A stretch of DNA of 64,000 bases from Patiriisocius marinistellae (GTDB lineage Bacteria > Bacteroidota > Bacteroidia > Flavobacteriales > Flavobacteriaceae). Made by a program: the position numbers and the translations under genes. Below, piece after piece: positions 18,335 through 26,792 of this stretch. The DNA lies in NCBI RefSeq assembly GCF_009014635.1, contig NZ_BKCF01000003.1, positions 1-64,000 of the forward strand. The letters run 5' to 3'. The stretch's first letter is position 1. The number at the start of each line of letters is the position of its first letter. A model generated the notes under the pieces. The model ran no database searches and was not told where the DNA came from. It was given only the letters and a program-made list of their open reading frames with translations.

Positions 18335-20368
18335 TTGTTTCCAGAAACCATACTTTACATAGTCATTGCCGTAGTAATCTCTTTGATTATTTCGGTATTT
18401 ATGTATGGATATAAATCTAGATACACTGGTAACTTACGGTGGTTATTTGGAGCACTAAGGTTTGTTACATTATTTAGTATCTTACTATTATTGATTAATC
18501 CGAAATTTAAATCGGAAACATATACCGTTGTCAAACCACAATTACCTATCGTGCTAGACAATTCCTCTTCGATTACCGAATTAGGTCAAACGGAAAATGT
18601 AGCACAAGTTTTAAACGCTTTAGAAAATTCCGAAACTTTAAACGAACGGTTTGACGTTTCTTATTTCCAGTTCGGGAATGGATTTACTGCTTTTGATTCG
18701 CTTTCGTTTTTAGAAAATAATACTAACATTTCAAAAGCTTTTTCATCAATTAATGAGTTATATGAGACTAACGGAGTACCGTTGTTACTCGTTTCCGATG
18801 GAAATCAAACCTTAGGAGAAGATTATGAATTTGCAACCCGTAGCTTAAAAGGTCCCGTCTATCCAGTAATTCTAGGAGATTCGACAAAATATACCGATTT
18901 AAAAATTCAGCAATTGAACACAAATCGCTATGCGTTTTTGAAGAATAAATTTCCTGTAGAGGCAGTGTTAGTTTATAGCGGGACAGGCACAAAACAATCT
19001 CAATTTGTTATTAATCAAGGTAATGCAATAGTGCATCGTGAGATGGTTTCATTTAATGAACAGGATAATACAAAGACGGTTTCAATTACATTGCCAGCAT
19101 CAAGCGTGGGTTTACAGCGATATACAGCGCAAATTGTTCCATTGAGTGATGAAAAAAATAAAGTTAATAATTTAAAACGATTTGCCGTTGAGGTTATTGA
19201 CCAAGCTACAAATGTATTGATTGTTAGCAAAGTATTGCATCCAGATTTAGGGATGTTAAAAAAAGCTATTACTACAAATGAGCAACGCACTGTTACTTTT
19301 AAAAAGCCAAGTGAAGCTGCGAGTGTATTAAATGATTATCAACTTATAATTTTGTATCAACCTGATGGAACATTCTCATCAGTGTATCAAGAAATAGCTA
19401 AACTAAACAAAAATACTTTTGTAATTGCGGGTGAATTTTCAGATTGGAATTTTATAAACAATGCTCAAGAATTATATACAAAAGAAGTTACCAATCAAAA
19501 AGAGAATGTCTCTGCTCGCTTAAATTTAAACTATGGAACTTTTGCAATAGATCCCATAGGGTTTAGTGATTTTCCACCTTTAAAATCACAATTTGGTGAA
19601 TTGAATGTAATGGTACCTCACGAAACTATTTTAGAACAAACGGTGGACGGTTTTGGTAGTGGAAGCCCCATGCTTGCCACGATAGAATTAAATGGAACAC
19701 GCCATGCAATATGGGATGGAGAAGGTTTATGGAAATGGAGAGCTCAGTCTTATTTAAGAGCAAAAAGTTTTGAAGAATTTGATGAATTTTTAGGGAAAAT
19801 GGTTCAATACCTTGCATCAAATAAACGCCGTAGTAGGCTAGAGGTAAGTAGTGAAACATTTTATTATAATAATAACCCATTAAAAATTTCAGCGCAGTAT
19901 TTTGATAAAAACTTTGTGTTTGATAACCGTGCATCAGTATCAATTTCTGTAGTGAATACTGAGTCTAAACAACGTCAAGTATTTCCATTACTACTTAAAA
20001 ATAATTATTACGAAGTTGATTTAGGTAGTTTAGATTCTGGTGAGTATAGTTATACAGTTTCGGTAAAAGATGAAGAAGTAGCAAGAAGTGGAAGCTTTAC
20101 AATACTGGAGTTTGATATTGAAAAACAGTTTTTAAATGCTAATATTTCAAAATTAAATAGATTGGCCTCTAAAACAGATGGAGCTTCTTTTTTCCCTTCT
20201 GAAATTAACTCACTTATAGACACTTTAGTCAATGATGATTCCTACCGAGCAACACAAAAAAGTGAGCAAAAAGTAGTACCTTTAATAGATTGGAAATACC
20301 TGTTAGGGCTTATAACTCTTTGTCTTGCTTTAGAGTGGTTTATTAGAAAATACAACGGACTTATTTAA
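18335..20368 (+). CDS. VWA-like membrane protein
   Basis: A 677-residue protein with two N-terminal membrane segments (ILYIVIAVVISLIISVFM and LFGALRFVTLFSILLLLI), a long periplasmic part and a C-terminal helix (WKYLLGLITLCLALEWFI). Just after the second segment LPIVLDNSSSI gives D-x-S-x-S at residues 75-79, a metal-ion-dependent adhesion motif as in von Willebrand A domains of BatA-type proteins. Function is unknown. The start must be TTG (18335) because no ATG precedes the first membrane segment. Nineteen bases separate it from the SPFH gene, so the two are probably co-transcribed. Confidence 0.78.
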   Translation: MFPETILYIVIAVVISLIISVFMYGYKSRYTGNLRWLFGALRFVTLFSILLLLINPKFKSETYTVVKPQLPIVLDNSSSITELGQTENVAQVLNALENSETLNERFDVSYFQFGNGFTAFDSLSFLENNTNISKAFSSINELYETNGVPLLLVSDGNQTLGEDYEFATRSLKGPVYPVILGDSTKYTDLKIQQLNTNRYAFLKNKFPVEAVLVYSGTGTKQSQFVINQGNAIVHREMVSFNEQDNTKTVSITLPASSVGLQRYTAQIVPLSDEKNKVNNLKRFAVEVIDQATNVLIVSKVLHPDLGMLKKAITTNEQRTVTFKKPSEAASVLNDYQLIILYQPDGTFSSVYQEIAKLNKNTFVIAGEFSDWNFINNAQELYTKEVTNQKENVSARLNLNYGTFAIDPIGFSDFPPLKSQFGELNVMVPHETILEQTVDGFGSGSPMLATIELNGTRHAIWDGEGLWKWRAQSYLRAKSFEEFDEFLGKMVQYLASNKRRSRLEVSSETFYYNNNPLKISAQYFDKNFVFDNRASVSISVVNTESKQRQVFPLLLKNNYYEVDLGSLDSGEYSYTVSVKDEEVARSGSFTILEFDIEKQFLNANISKLNRLASKTDGASFFPSEINSLIDTLVNDDSYRATQKSEQKVVPLIDWKYLLGLITLCLALEWFIRKYNGLI

Positions 20369-20387
20369 AATTTATAAAAAGAAAATT

Positions 20388-21203
20388 ATGGAAAAATTAC
20401 CAAAGATTGGAATACCAATTATAATTGTAGTAGTATTATTAATCATATTACTTGCAAAATCTGCAGTAACAATTGACTCTGGAGAAGCAGGGGTTTTATA
20501 TAAAACTTTTGATGAAGGAGTTGTTACAGATGAGCCACCACTAGGAGAAGGATTTCACATAATTGCACCATGGAATAAAGTATTTGTTTACGAAGTTAGA
20601 CAGCAAGAACTTTACGAAAAAATGAGAGTATTATCTTCTAATGGTCTTGAAATACAAATTGAAGCTTCAGTGTGGTATGAGCCTGTATATAGTAATTTAG
20701 GTAATCTTCACCAATCACTCGGTGAAAACTATTTAGGTCGTGTAATTCAACCAGCTATTCGTTCTGCTGCTCGTAGTGTAGTAGGTAGATATACGCCAGA
20801 GCAATTATATTCTAGTAAGCGTGATGCTATACAAGATGAAATTTTTACTGAAACTAAAATTATTTTAGAAAAGCAGTATGTACAATTAAATCAGGTTTTA
20901 GTGCGTGATGTAACATTACCAAATACTATTAAAGATGCAATCGAACGAAAATTAAAGCAAGAGCAAGAATCATTGGAGTACGAATTTAGATTAGTAACAG
21001 CATCAAAAGAAGCTGAGAAAGTACGTATTGAAGCACAAGGTAAAGCAGATGCCAATAAAATTTTAAGTGCATCTTTAACAGATAAAATTCTTCAAGACAA
21101 AGGTATTGACGCAACAATGAAATTAAGCGAATCTCCTAACTCTAAAGTAATTGTAATAGGCGGAGGCGATGGTGGACTTCCTATTATTTTAGGGAATAAT
21201 TAA
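20388..21203 (+). CDS. SPFH/prohibitin-family membrane protein
   Basis: A 271-residue band-7 protein. One N-terminal membrane segment (IGIPIIIVVVLLIILLAKSAVTI) is followed by the SPFH domain (SGEAGVLYKTFDEGVVTDE to VGRYTPEQLYSSKRDAI) and a charged coiled coil (IERKLKQEQESLEYEF, ASKEAEKVRIEAQGKA). Members form ring-like oligomers at the membrane and can modulate AAA proteases such as FtsH. The glycine-rich C-terminus (VIVIGGGDGGLPIILGNN) is usual for bacterial prohibitins. Second gene of a likely two-gene unit that ends in a strong terminator. Confidence 0.9.
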   Translation: MEKLPKIGIPIIIVVVLLIILLAKSAVTIDSGEAGVLYKTFDEGVVTDEPPLGEGFHIIAPWNKVFVYEVRQQELYEKMRVLSSNGLEIQIEASVWYEPVYSNLGNLHQSLGENYLGRVIQPAIRSAARSVVGRYTPEQLYSSKRDAIQDEIFTETKIILEKQYVQLNQVLVRDVTLPNTIKDAIERKLKQEQESLEYEFRLVTASKEAEKVRIEAQGKADANKILSASLTDKILQDKGIDATMKLSESPNSKVIVIGGGDGGLPIILGNN

Positions 21204-21225
21204 AATGACATTATCATAAAAATGT

Positions 21226-21255
21226 AAACCGTGCCATTCATGGCGCGGTTTTTTT
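21226..21255 (+). terminator. Terminator of the SPFH gene
   Basis: AACCGTGCCA, loop TTCA, TGGCGCGGTT and seven T. Confidence 0.87.
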
Positions 21256-21400
21256 GTGCAGTATTTTTAAAATATCTAGTTAAATACTTCTGTTTTTTTA
21301 CTCTTTATCTCCTTAATTCCCTAGTCCATAATCGAAGATATCAATATTCCAACCAATAACATTTCCTAATCCATAAACCTAAACATCCTATAAAAAATAG

Positions 21401-21408
21401 TATTTTTG
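21401..21408 (+). promoter_or_regulatory. Promoter -7 box of pyrR, TATTTTTG
   Basis: Fits TAnnTTTG, 29 bases before pyrR. The predicted transcript leader is too short for an attenuator hairpin of the Bacillus pyr type. Confidence 0.5.
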
Positions 21409-21436
21409 TATTCTGAATATACTTCAGAACACTTCT

Positions 21437-21979
21437 ATGAGCCAAAAAGTTTTATTAAACGCAACCGAAATTCACATCGCACTGCATCGTTTGGCTTGTC
21501 AATTAATTGAAAATCACGACAACTTTGAAAATACAGTCCTCATTGGTATTCAACCAAGAGGTATTTTCCTTGCCGAAAGGCTAAAGGGACTGCTCGTTTC
21601 AGAATATAAAATAAAAAAGGTGCAATTAGGCAAACTTGATATCACATTTTATAGAGACGATTTTAGACGGAGTGGTACACCACTAGAGGCAAATAAGACC
21701 CACATTGACTTTGTTGTAGAAAACAAAAAAGTAGTGTTGATTGATGATGTATTATATACGGGACGTAGTATTAGGAGTGCGTTGACAGCGATTCAAAGTT
21801 TTGGTCGTCCTGATGAGATTGAACTATTGACCCTTATCGACCGTAGATTTAGCCGTCATTTACCTATTCAGCCAGACTATCGTGGTAGACAAGTGGATGC
21901 AATTGGAGATGAGAAAGTAAAAGTATGCTGGACGGAAAACGAAGGAGAAGATGCTGTTTATTTAGTTAATAGTGATTAG
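21437..21979 (+). CDS. pyrR: PyrR uracil phosphoribosyltransferase/regulator
   Basis: A 180-residue PRTase of the PyrR family. The PRPP loop is VVLIDDVLYTGRSIRSAL, and GIQPRGIFLAERL and RRFSRHLPIQPDYRGRQVD match PyrR well. In Firmicutes it binds pyr mRNA and attenuates it. Many Bacteroidota PyrR proteins lie at the head of a pyr operon and may mainly salvage uracil. It precedes pyrB by 168 bases. Attenuator structures were looked for in that gap and not found. Confidence 0.93.
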   Translation: MSQKVLLNATEIHIALHRLACQLIENHDNFENTVLIGIQPRGIFLAERLKGLLVSEYKIKKVQLGKLDITFYRDDFRRSGTPLEANKTHIDFVVENKKVVLIDDVLYTGRSIRSALTAIQSFGRPDEIELLTLIDRRFSRHLPIQPDYRGRQVDAIGDEKVKVCWTENEGEDAVYLVNSD

Positions 21980-22065
21980 TAAAATGTGTTTAGTAATAAA
22001 TGTAACTTTTTAGCTTACGCGAAAATGTCTTGGATTCAAGAAATAACTGTTGTTTTAATATTTCA

Positions 22066-22086
22066 GAATAAAGAATAAAGAATAAA
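22066..22086. repeat. Tandem 7-base repeat (GAATAAA)3
   Basis: Three perfect copies of GAATAAA followed by a partial fourth, in the pyrR-pyrB spacer and just after ATATTTCA. Short tandem repeats of this kind can slip. Otherwise the spacer holds nothing recognisable. Confidence 0.7.
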
Positions 22087-22147
22087 GTAGCCAAAGCGAA
22101 TCGATAAAATTTAATTAAAAATTACCCGCATTCACGGGCAAAAAAAC

Positions 22148-23086
22148 ATGAGCGAGCTAAGTGTCAACCACTTATTGGGAATTAAATATATCACCGAAGC
22201 GGATATCCAATTGATATTTGAGACGGCTGACCATTTTAAGGAAGTTATAAATAGACCTATTAAAAAAGTACCATCGCTACGAGATATTACCATTGCTAAT
22301 TTATTTTTTGAAAACAGTACCCGAACACGCCTTTCGTTTGAACTTGCTGAAAAACGTTTAAGTGCTGATGTTGTTAATTTTTCTGCGGCATCATCTTCTG
22401 TGAAAAAAGGAGAAACGCTTGTTGATACGGTAAATAATATCTTGTCAATGAAAGTTGATATGGTTGTAATGCGCCATCCTAACCCGGGGGCAGGAGTTTT
22501 CTTATCAAAGCACATTAATGCAAGTATTGTAAATGCGGGAGACGGTGCTCATGAACACCCTACACAAGCATTATTAGATAGCTATTCTATAAGGGAACGA
22601 CTTGGTGATGTCGCTGGAAAAAATGTAGTTATCGTAGGTGATATTTTACACTCAAGAGTAGCATTATCAAATATTTTTGCTTTGCAAAAACTAGGAGCAA
22701 ACGTAAAAGTTTGTGGTCCAAAAACATTAATGCCCAAATATATTGAGAAGTTAGGTGTTACTTTTGAGCCTAATCTTGTTAATGCTCTAAATTGGTGTGA
22801 TGTGGCAAATATGCTTCGTGTTCAAAATGAACGCATGGATATAAGCTATTTTCCTTCTACGAGAGAATATACGCAACAATTTGGAGTGAATAAAAAAATA
22901 CTAGCTTCTTTAGATAAAGAAATAGTTTTAATGCATCCTGGTCCTATAAATAGAGGTGTAGAAATTACAAGCGATGTTGCAGATAGTAAACAAGCAATTA
23001 TTCTAGACCAAGTTGAAAATGGTGTTGCTGTCCGTATGGCAGTACTATATTTATTAGCATCAAAAATTAAGCAATATGAAAATTAG
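22148..23086 (+). CDS. pyrB: Aspartate carbamoyltransferase, catalytic chain
   Basis: A 312-residue enzyme that condenses carbamoyl phosphate and aspartate in pyrimidine synthesis. The carbamoyl-phosphate loop is FFENSTRTRLSFELAEKRL, the 80s loop lysine is in SSSVKKGETLVDT, and HPTQALLD, the Arg-containing MLRVQNERM and HPGPINRGVEI are all present. No pyrI regulatory chain follows, so it is probably unregulated by that subunit. It overlaps the next small gene by 11 bases. Confidence 0.96.
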   Translation: MSELSVNHLLGIKYITEADIQLIFETADHFKEVINRPIKKVPSLRDITIANLFFENSTRTRLSFELAEKRLSADVVNFSAASSSVKKGETLVDTVNNILSMKVDMVVMRHPNPGAGVFLSKHINASIVNAGDGAHEHPTQALLDSYSIRERLGDVAGKNVVIVGDILHSRVALSNIFALQKLGANVKVCGPKTLMPKYIEKLGVTFEPNLVNALNWCDVANMLRVQNERMDISYFPSTREYTQQFGVNKKILASLDKEIVLMHPGPINRGVEITSDVADSKQAIILDQVENGVAVRMAVLYLLASKIKQYEN

Positions 23087-23411
23087 AAATACAGATACGT
23101 TTGTAATTCTTGAAGATGAAAAAGACGGTATTAAAGATTTTGCGTCTTATTTAGAATTTATAATCCCAAAAGCATACGAAGGAAAGAACATCATTGTAAA
23201 TCTATTGAAATATGATGAGATGGATTTAGAACATTTACTATTGTTTCTTAATATCTCTACAATGCACAGAAAAACAAAACAATCTTTTGTTCTTGTAAAT
23301 AATGCCATTAATATTGATGTAATCCCACCAGAAATGATGGTAGTACCTACCTTACAAGAAGGAGAAGATATTATTGAGATGGAAGAGATTGAGCGGGATC
23401 TTGGGTTTTAA
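23076..23411 (+). CDS. Conserved 111-residue STAS-like protein
   Basis: Small acidic protein with a likely STAS-type alpha/beta fold: a strand FVILEDEKDG, a strand NIIVNLLKYDEM followed by a helix DLEHLLLFLNISTMHR, then a strand SFVLVNNAINIDVI. It overlaps the end of pyrB and precedes RNase Z, an arrangement I recall from other flavobacteria, where the protein is sometimes mislabelled ribonuclease Z. No catalytic residues are evident and it has no metallo-beta-lactamase motif. Role unknown, possibly an anti-anti-sigma-like or partner protein. Confidence 0.75.
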   Translation: MKIRNTDTFVILEDEKDGIKDFASYLEFIIPKAYEGKNIIVNLLKYDEMDLEHLLLFLNISTMHRKTKQSFVLVNNAINIDVIPPEMMVVPTLQEGEDIIEMEEIERDLGF

Positions 23412-23560
23412 TATTCTTTAGGTTAAATTATAGATTTCTTATTTTGATAAATCTATATTATTATGGACCTATCAAAAGATATAAATATTATTATCACACT
23501 TGAGTCTATGTGATTCACTAAAAACCATATTTTAAATCGTTAATATTTAATTACCTTAAT

Positions 23561-24466
23561 TTGAAACTAACTATCCTAGGTTGTCATTCTGCTACTCCAC
23601 GATGGGATGCAAACCCTACGTCTCAAGTTTTAGAAATAAAAGGACACTTATTTTTAATAGATTGTGCAGAGGGAACCCAAGTACAGCTCCGTAGATTTAA
23701 AGTGAAATTTGCACGTATTAAGCACATATTTATTTCGCATTTGCACGGTGACCATTTTTTTGGGTTAGTTGGATTAATCTCTACATTTAGATTATTAGGT
23801 AGAGAAGCAGATATGCACGTATATGGTCCTAAAGGAATTAAAGACGCTATTTTGCTTCAATTAAAAGTGGGGAAAAGCTACACCAATTACAAACTCTATT
23901 TTCATGAATTAGAAAGTGATGAGCCGCAAGTTTTATTTGAAGACGATAAAGTTACTGTAACAACAATTCCGTTGAGTCATAGAATTTATACAAATGGATT
24001 TCTATTTAAAGAAAAGCCAGCAGAACGTGGATTAGATGTTGAAAAAGCAAGAGCACTCAATGTAGAGATGAGTTATTATCGCAAGATAAAACAAGGCTCA
24101 GATGCTATTACAAAAGAGGGTAAAATGATACCCAATGCAGAAATTACTTTTGATCCTCCAAAACCCAAAAGTTACGCATATTGTAGCGATACGGAGTATT
24201 TCCCGCCAATAGTGCCACAAATAAAAGAAGCTACTTTATTATATCATGAATCTACTTTCTTACACGACAACCATGACCTTGCAGTAAAAACAAAACACAG
24301 TACAGCTAAAGAAGCTGCAATAATTGCAAAAAATGCCAATGTGGGAACACTAATATTGGGTCATTATTCTGGCCGCTATGGTAATTATAAATTGTTTAAA
24401 GATGAAGCAAAAACTATTTTTGAAAATGTAGAATTAGCGGAGGATGGGCGAGTTTTTGAGGTTTAA
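23561..24466 (+). CDS. rnz: Ribonuclease Z
   Basis: A 301-residue metallo-beta-lactamase endonuclease that trims tRNA 3' ends. Zinc ligands are visible in SHLHGDHFFGL, in YCSDTEYF (aspartate) and in HYSGRYGN (histidine). The N-terminus KLTILGCHSATPRWDANPTS is standard and must start at TTG (23561). The insertion between the halves (residues about 150-190) is usual for this family. Last core gene before the accessory island. Confidence 0.95.
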   Translation: MKLTILGCHSATPRWDANPTSQVLEIKGHLFLIDCAEGTQVQLRRFKVKFARIKHIFISHLHGDHFFGLVGLISTFRLLGREADMHVYGPKGIKDAILLQLKVGKSYTNYKLYFHELESDEPQVLFEDDKVTVTTIPLSHRIYTNGFLFKEKPAERGLDVEKARALNVEMSYYRKIKQGSDAITKEGKMIPNAEITFDPPKPKSYAYCSDTEYFPPIVPQIKEATLLYHESTFLHDNHDLAVKTKHSTAKEAAIIAKNANVGTLILGHYSGRYGNYKLFKDEAKTIFENVELAEDGRVFEV

Positions 24467-24467
24467 G

Positions 24468-24498
24468 TAACGAGATATAACTGTATCTTGAAAGTTAA
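24468..24498. repeat. Short attC-like hairpin, spacer E (left end of island)
   Basis: TAACGAGATA, loop TAACTG, TATCTTGAAAGTTAAC: an inner AGATA/TATCT stem inside an outer TAAC/GTTA pair, two bases after the rnz stop. It could be a weak terminator, but there is no T-run. Its TAACG start matches the other spacers of the island. Confidence 0.45.
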
Positions 24499-24520
24499 CT
24501 AATTAATATATTTGAATTTA

Positions 24521-25110
24521 TTAAGTTTCTATTTTAAATTGATAAGAAAAGTTAGCCGTATATTCTGGTTTTTCAATAGTTTTTCTAATTATAAATTCAA
24601 ATGTCGGTTCCATTGTTTCTAATTTTCCAACTTCTTCATTTACTGCTTTATTCTCGCTAACCTGCCTCGTAATTCCGCCTAAAATTGTCACGGAATACCA
24701 ACCATTTTCAATTTCGATATTAGCATGTTTATATTTTTTTAAAGTTGCTCCTTTTTCGGAAGTAAATTCCCTCAAATATGGAATTGTTTATAAATATATT
24801 CTGACATTCTTAACTCTTAAACAAAATCCTTCACGTTTATGTAAAAGTTTATTTTTAGGTTTTAAAAGCTCAGGAATTTCATTTGACAAGTTAAAATATA
24901 TTATATAAGGATGATATTCAATTCCTATTAGCGGTATTATAACACCATTTTCTACAGCAATGTTACCAGACTCCTGAGTAGTAAATTCCGTTAATAAATT
25001 GTTTGGCAAACTCTTCTCTATTTTATAGTCAAAAAGTAATTTGGATCGCCTAAAATGAAATAATCCATTAGATCATTCAATACTTTATCAAATTTATAAA
25101 TTTACTTCAT
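24521..25110 (-). pseudogene. Decayed cassette gene of unknown function
   Basis: The remains of one gene of about 195 codons. Reading down the minus strand from ATG at 25110: MK, a TAA, then IYKFDKVLNDLMDYFILGDP with a few more codons and a TAG. After a change of frame, IEKSLPNNLLTEFTTQESGN runs on to RIYL and a second in-frame TAA at 24790-24788. The same frame then continues as TIPYLREFTSEKGATLKKYK to the stop at 24521. So at least two nonsense codons and one frameshift are present. The protein has alternating strands (EYHPYIIYFNLSN, ENGWYSVTILGG) like some immunity proteins, but I do not recognise it. Confidence 0.65.
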
Positions 25111-25134
25111 TTCGAAATTTTAGTAGTATGGCGG

Positions 25135-25310
25135 GTAACGTCTCTGTATATGAGCAGTGTGGAGAAAAATGGCATAAGTCATTCGGACGGACACAAGCTG
25201 ATTCTTTTTTATTAAATAAGCTAAATTTAAAAATTTGGCGGTTTCGCAAAAGCTTAATTAACATAGGTTTAATCGCTCATTCTCCTACTATTTTTTTACT
25301 TTGTTAGGGC
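25135..25310 (-). repeat. attC-like cassette spacer B
   Basis: On the + strand it opens with TAACGTCTCTGTATATGAGC (TAACG-N5-GTATA) and ends with TTTACTTTGTTAGGGC. It is homologous to spacer A at 121-320: both contain TAACGTCTC, a CATTCGG phrase, and AAATTTAAAAATTTGGCG followed by TTCG. TATATGAGC near the left end can pair with GCTCAT near the right end. The GTTAG core abuts the stop codon of the HEPN gene, and the TAACG end lies 25 bases before the pseudogene start. Confidence 0.6.
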
Positions 25311-26623
25311 TAGTTCTTCTCAAAGTAATCAATTATTCCTGACTTAGTATTAATATTTTCACTTAGAGTAATCAATTTTTTAAGCATTATAATCGCAACA
25401 TAGTGAAATTTGTAAAATAAATTATTGTCAAATCTAAGTTCTAATCCGTTATGTAAATATCTATCTCTTATTCTATAATGACTAATAAAAATTTTTTCTA
25501 AAAGTTCAGTTTCGTTTGATGGAACTAAATTTGGAATTACAAACAGTTTTAATTTTGTTAAACCCCTACTTTTACCTTTTTGCTCCTGAATGAAAATGCT
25601 TTCGAACCATGAAATCATCATTACATTTTTTTCGTATGGATTTAGTTGAGACGAGTATCTACCCGCTTGTATAATCAAATCTCGAATAAAATAATCTAAT
25701 TCTGAAGAAGCTTTCTTATCTAAATAGTTTTTAATAAAATTAAATCCCAACTTTTCAATTTCTTTTAAACGCTTTTTAGTGAATTCAGTTGGTTTTGCGC
25801 CATAGTTAGCACTTAAATTGTGTGATAAGTCAAATTTATCTGTATTAGTTTCGCTAAAACTTGTGTGCATTGGAATTAGATAAGTATCAAATTCCAAATC
25901 AAAAAGCCTGGTATTTGGGTCATTAATCTCAACTAGAAGAAACATTTTTAGAAGATTTGCACTAATTTTTACATTCTGAACAGCCTTTTTTCTTGCGAAT
26001 TCGTTTGTTCCAATTCCAATAGATTTGAATACAATTTGGTTATTTAGCGCTTTTGTCAGACCTTCTAGAGTTGCTCTGTCATAATTATTATTATCTTTTT
26101 TATATTCTGCTTTTTTCCGATTTAAAAAATCTTCATCGATATGAATTAATTCTGAATTTCCAATGACCAAATTTTCCTCTATATGAAGACCAGTTGTCGA
26201 AAAATAGAAAATGTATTCCTGCTTTTTGTCATCAAGAATACGACGCAAATAGTTTATCGGTTCTTCATTTGCTCTTTTTTCAATGTATGTTTTAAAAGCC
26301 CAATTACATATATGCTCTTCAATAAATGCCACATCCGTAAACTCATTAAATTCTTTAGTTTCTATAATGCTTTCAGCAATTTCAATAACCTTTCTATAGT
26401 TTTCATTGTTAAATCTAATATGACCACCACCTTTTAAATCTTGACTGTAATTAAGTTTATTTCCTAATTCATCAGTATTGTATCTTTTTATATTCGATAC
26501 TTTACCTAAATTAATAACGGAAGAACCTTTTAGATTACTAGGTTCATCAGATTTTTTTTGCTTTACCTTTTCGGGTTTAATCTCCTCAATTACACTAACT
26601 AATTCAAATATTTTATTGTTCAA
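25310..26623 (-). CDS. HEPN-domain protein (Apea-like), cassette gene
   Basis: A protein of about 437 residues with no recognised N-terminal family. The C-terminal 130 residues look like a HEPN domain: a helix around DYFIRDLIIQAGRYSSQLNP, a conserved EKNVMMISWFESIFIQE, then HYRIRDRYLHNGLEL, which contains the RNase-type R-x4-H motif. Apea-like HEPN proteins act in phage defence and abortive infection, so a toxin or defence role is plausible but unproven. The frame stays open to 26731, but that extension (MFVTSEFPSENPRRQTR) is the translation of hairpin spacer C. I therefore place the start at TTG 26623, about 35 bases after the spacer core. Confidence 0.65.
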   Translation of the reverse strand: MNNKIFELVSVIEEIKPEKVKQKKSDEPSNLKGSSVINLGKVSNIKRYNTDELGNKLNYSQDLKGGGHIRFNNENYRKVIEIAESIIETKEFNEFTDVAFIEEHICNWAFKTYIEKRANEEPINYLRRILDDKKQEYIFYFSTTGLHIEENLVIGNSELIHIDEDFLNRKKAEYKKDNNNYDRATLEGLTKALNNQIVFKSIGIGTNEFARKKAVQNVKISANLLKMFLLVEINDPNTRLFDLEFDTYLIPMHTSFSETNTDKFDLSHNLSANYGAKPTEFTKKRLKEIEKLGFNFIKNYLDKKASSELDYFIRDLIIQAGRYSSQLNPYEKNVMMISWFESIFIQEQKGKSRGLTKLKLFVIPNLVPSNETELLEKIFISHYRIRDRYLHNGLELRFDNNLFYKFHYVAIIMLKKLITLSENINTKSGIIDYFEKN

Positions 26624-26654
26624 TTTTCTATACTGTTTTTTTTTATGAATTAGT

Positions 26655-26786
26655 CCTAACGTGTTTGTATAAGAATAGTTGCGGGTTTGTCTGCGAGGAT
26701 TTTCCGAAGGAAATTCAGACGTTACAAACACGCAACGACCTTTGATTAAGCACTAAACCGTAATAATTTTTATACGGTGTTAGCAG
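26655..26786 (-). repeat. attC-like cassette spacer C
   Basis: On the + strand CTAACGTGTTTGTATAAG (TAACG-N5-GTATA) opens and TTTATACGGTGTTAGCAG closes. Between them lies a long hairpin, 26678-26690 against 26724-26736 (GTTGCGGGTTTGT facing ACAAACACGCAAC, 12 of 13), with GTCTG/CAGAC and TTTTCC/GGAAA inside. The outer ends TAAC and GTTA and GTATA and TATAC also pair. It separates the HEPN gene from the coiled-coil gene. Confidence 0.65.
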
Positions 26787-26792
26787 TTGTTT

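Noticed and set aside
21980-22147. PyrR-type attenuator ahead of pyrB
   Set aside because: No anti-terminator/terminator pair could be drawn, only a short GAATAAA tandem repeat and AT-rich sequence.
24468-24498. Plain transcription terminator of rnz
   Set aside because: The stem is short and AT-only and no T-run follows. It shares TAACG and GTTA with the cassette spacers, so it was listed there with low confidence.
24521-25009. Two separate small genes (24521-24775 and 24788-25009)
   Set aside because: Both are in the same frame, divided by one TAA, and both would need TTG starts. They are better read as parts of one decayed gene.
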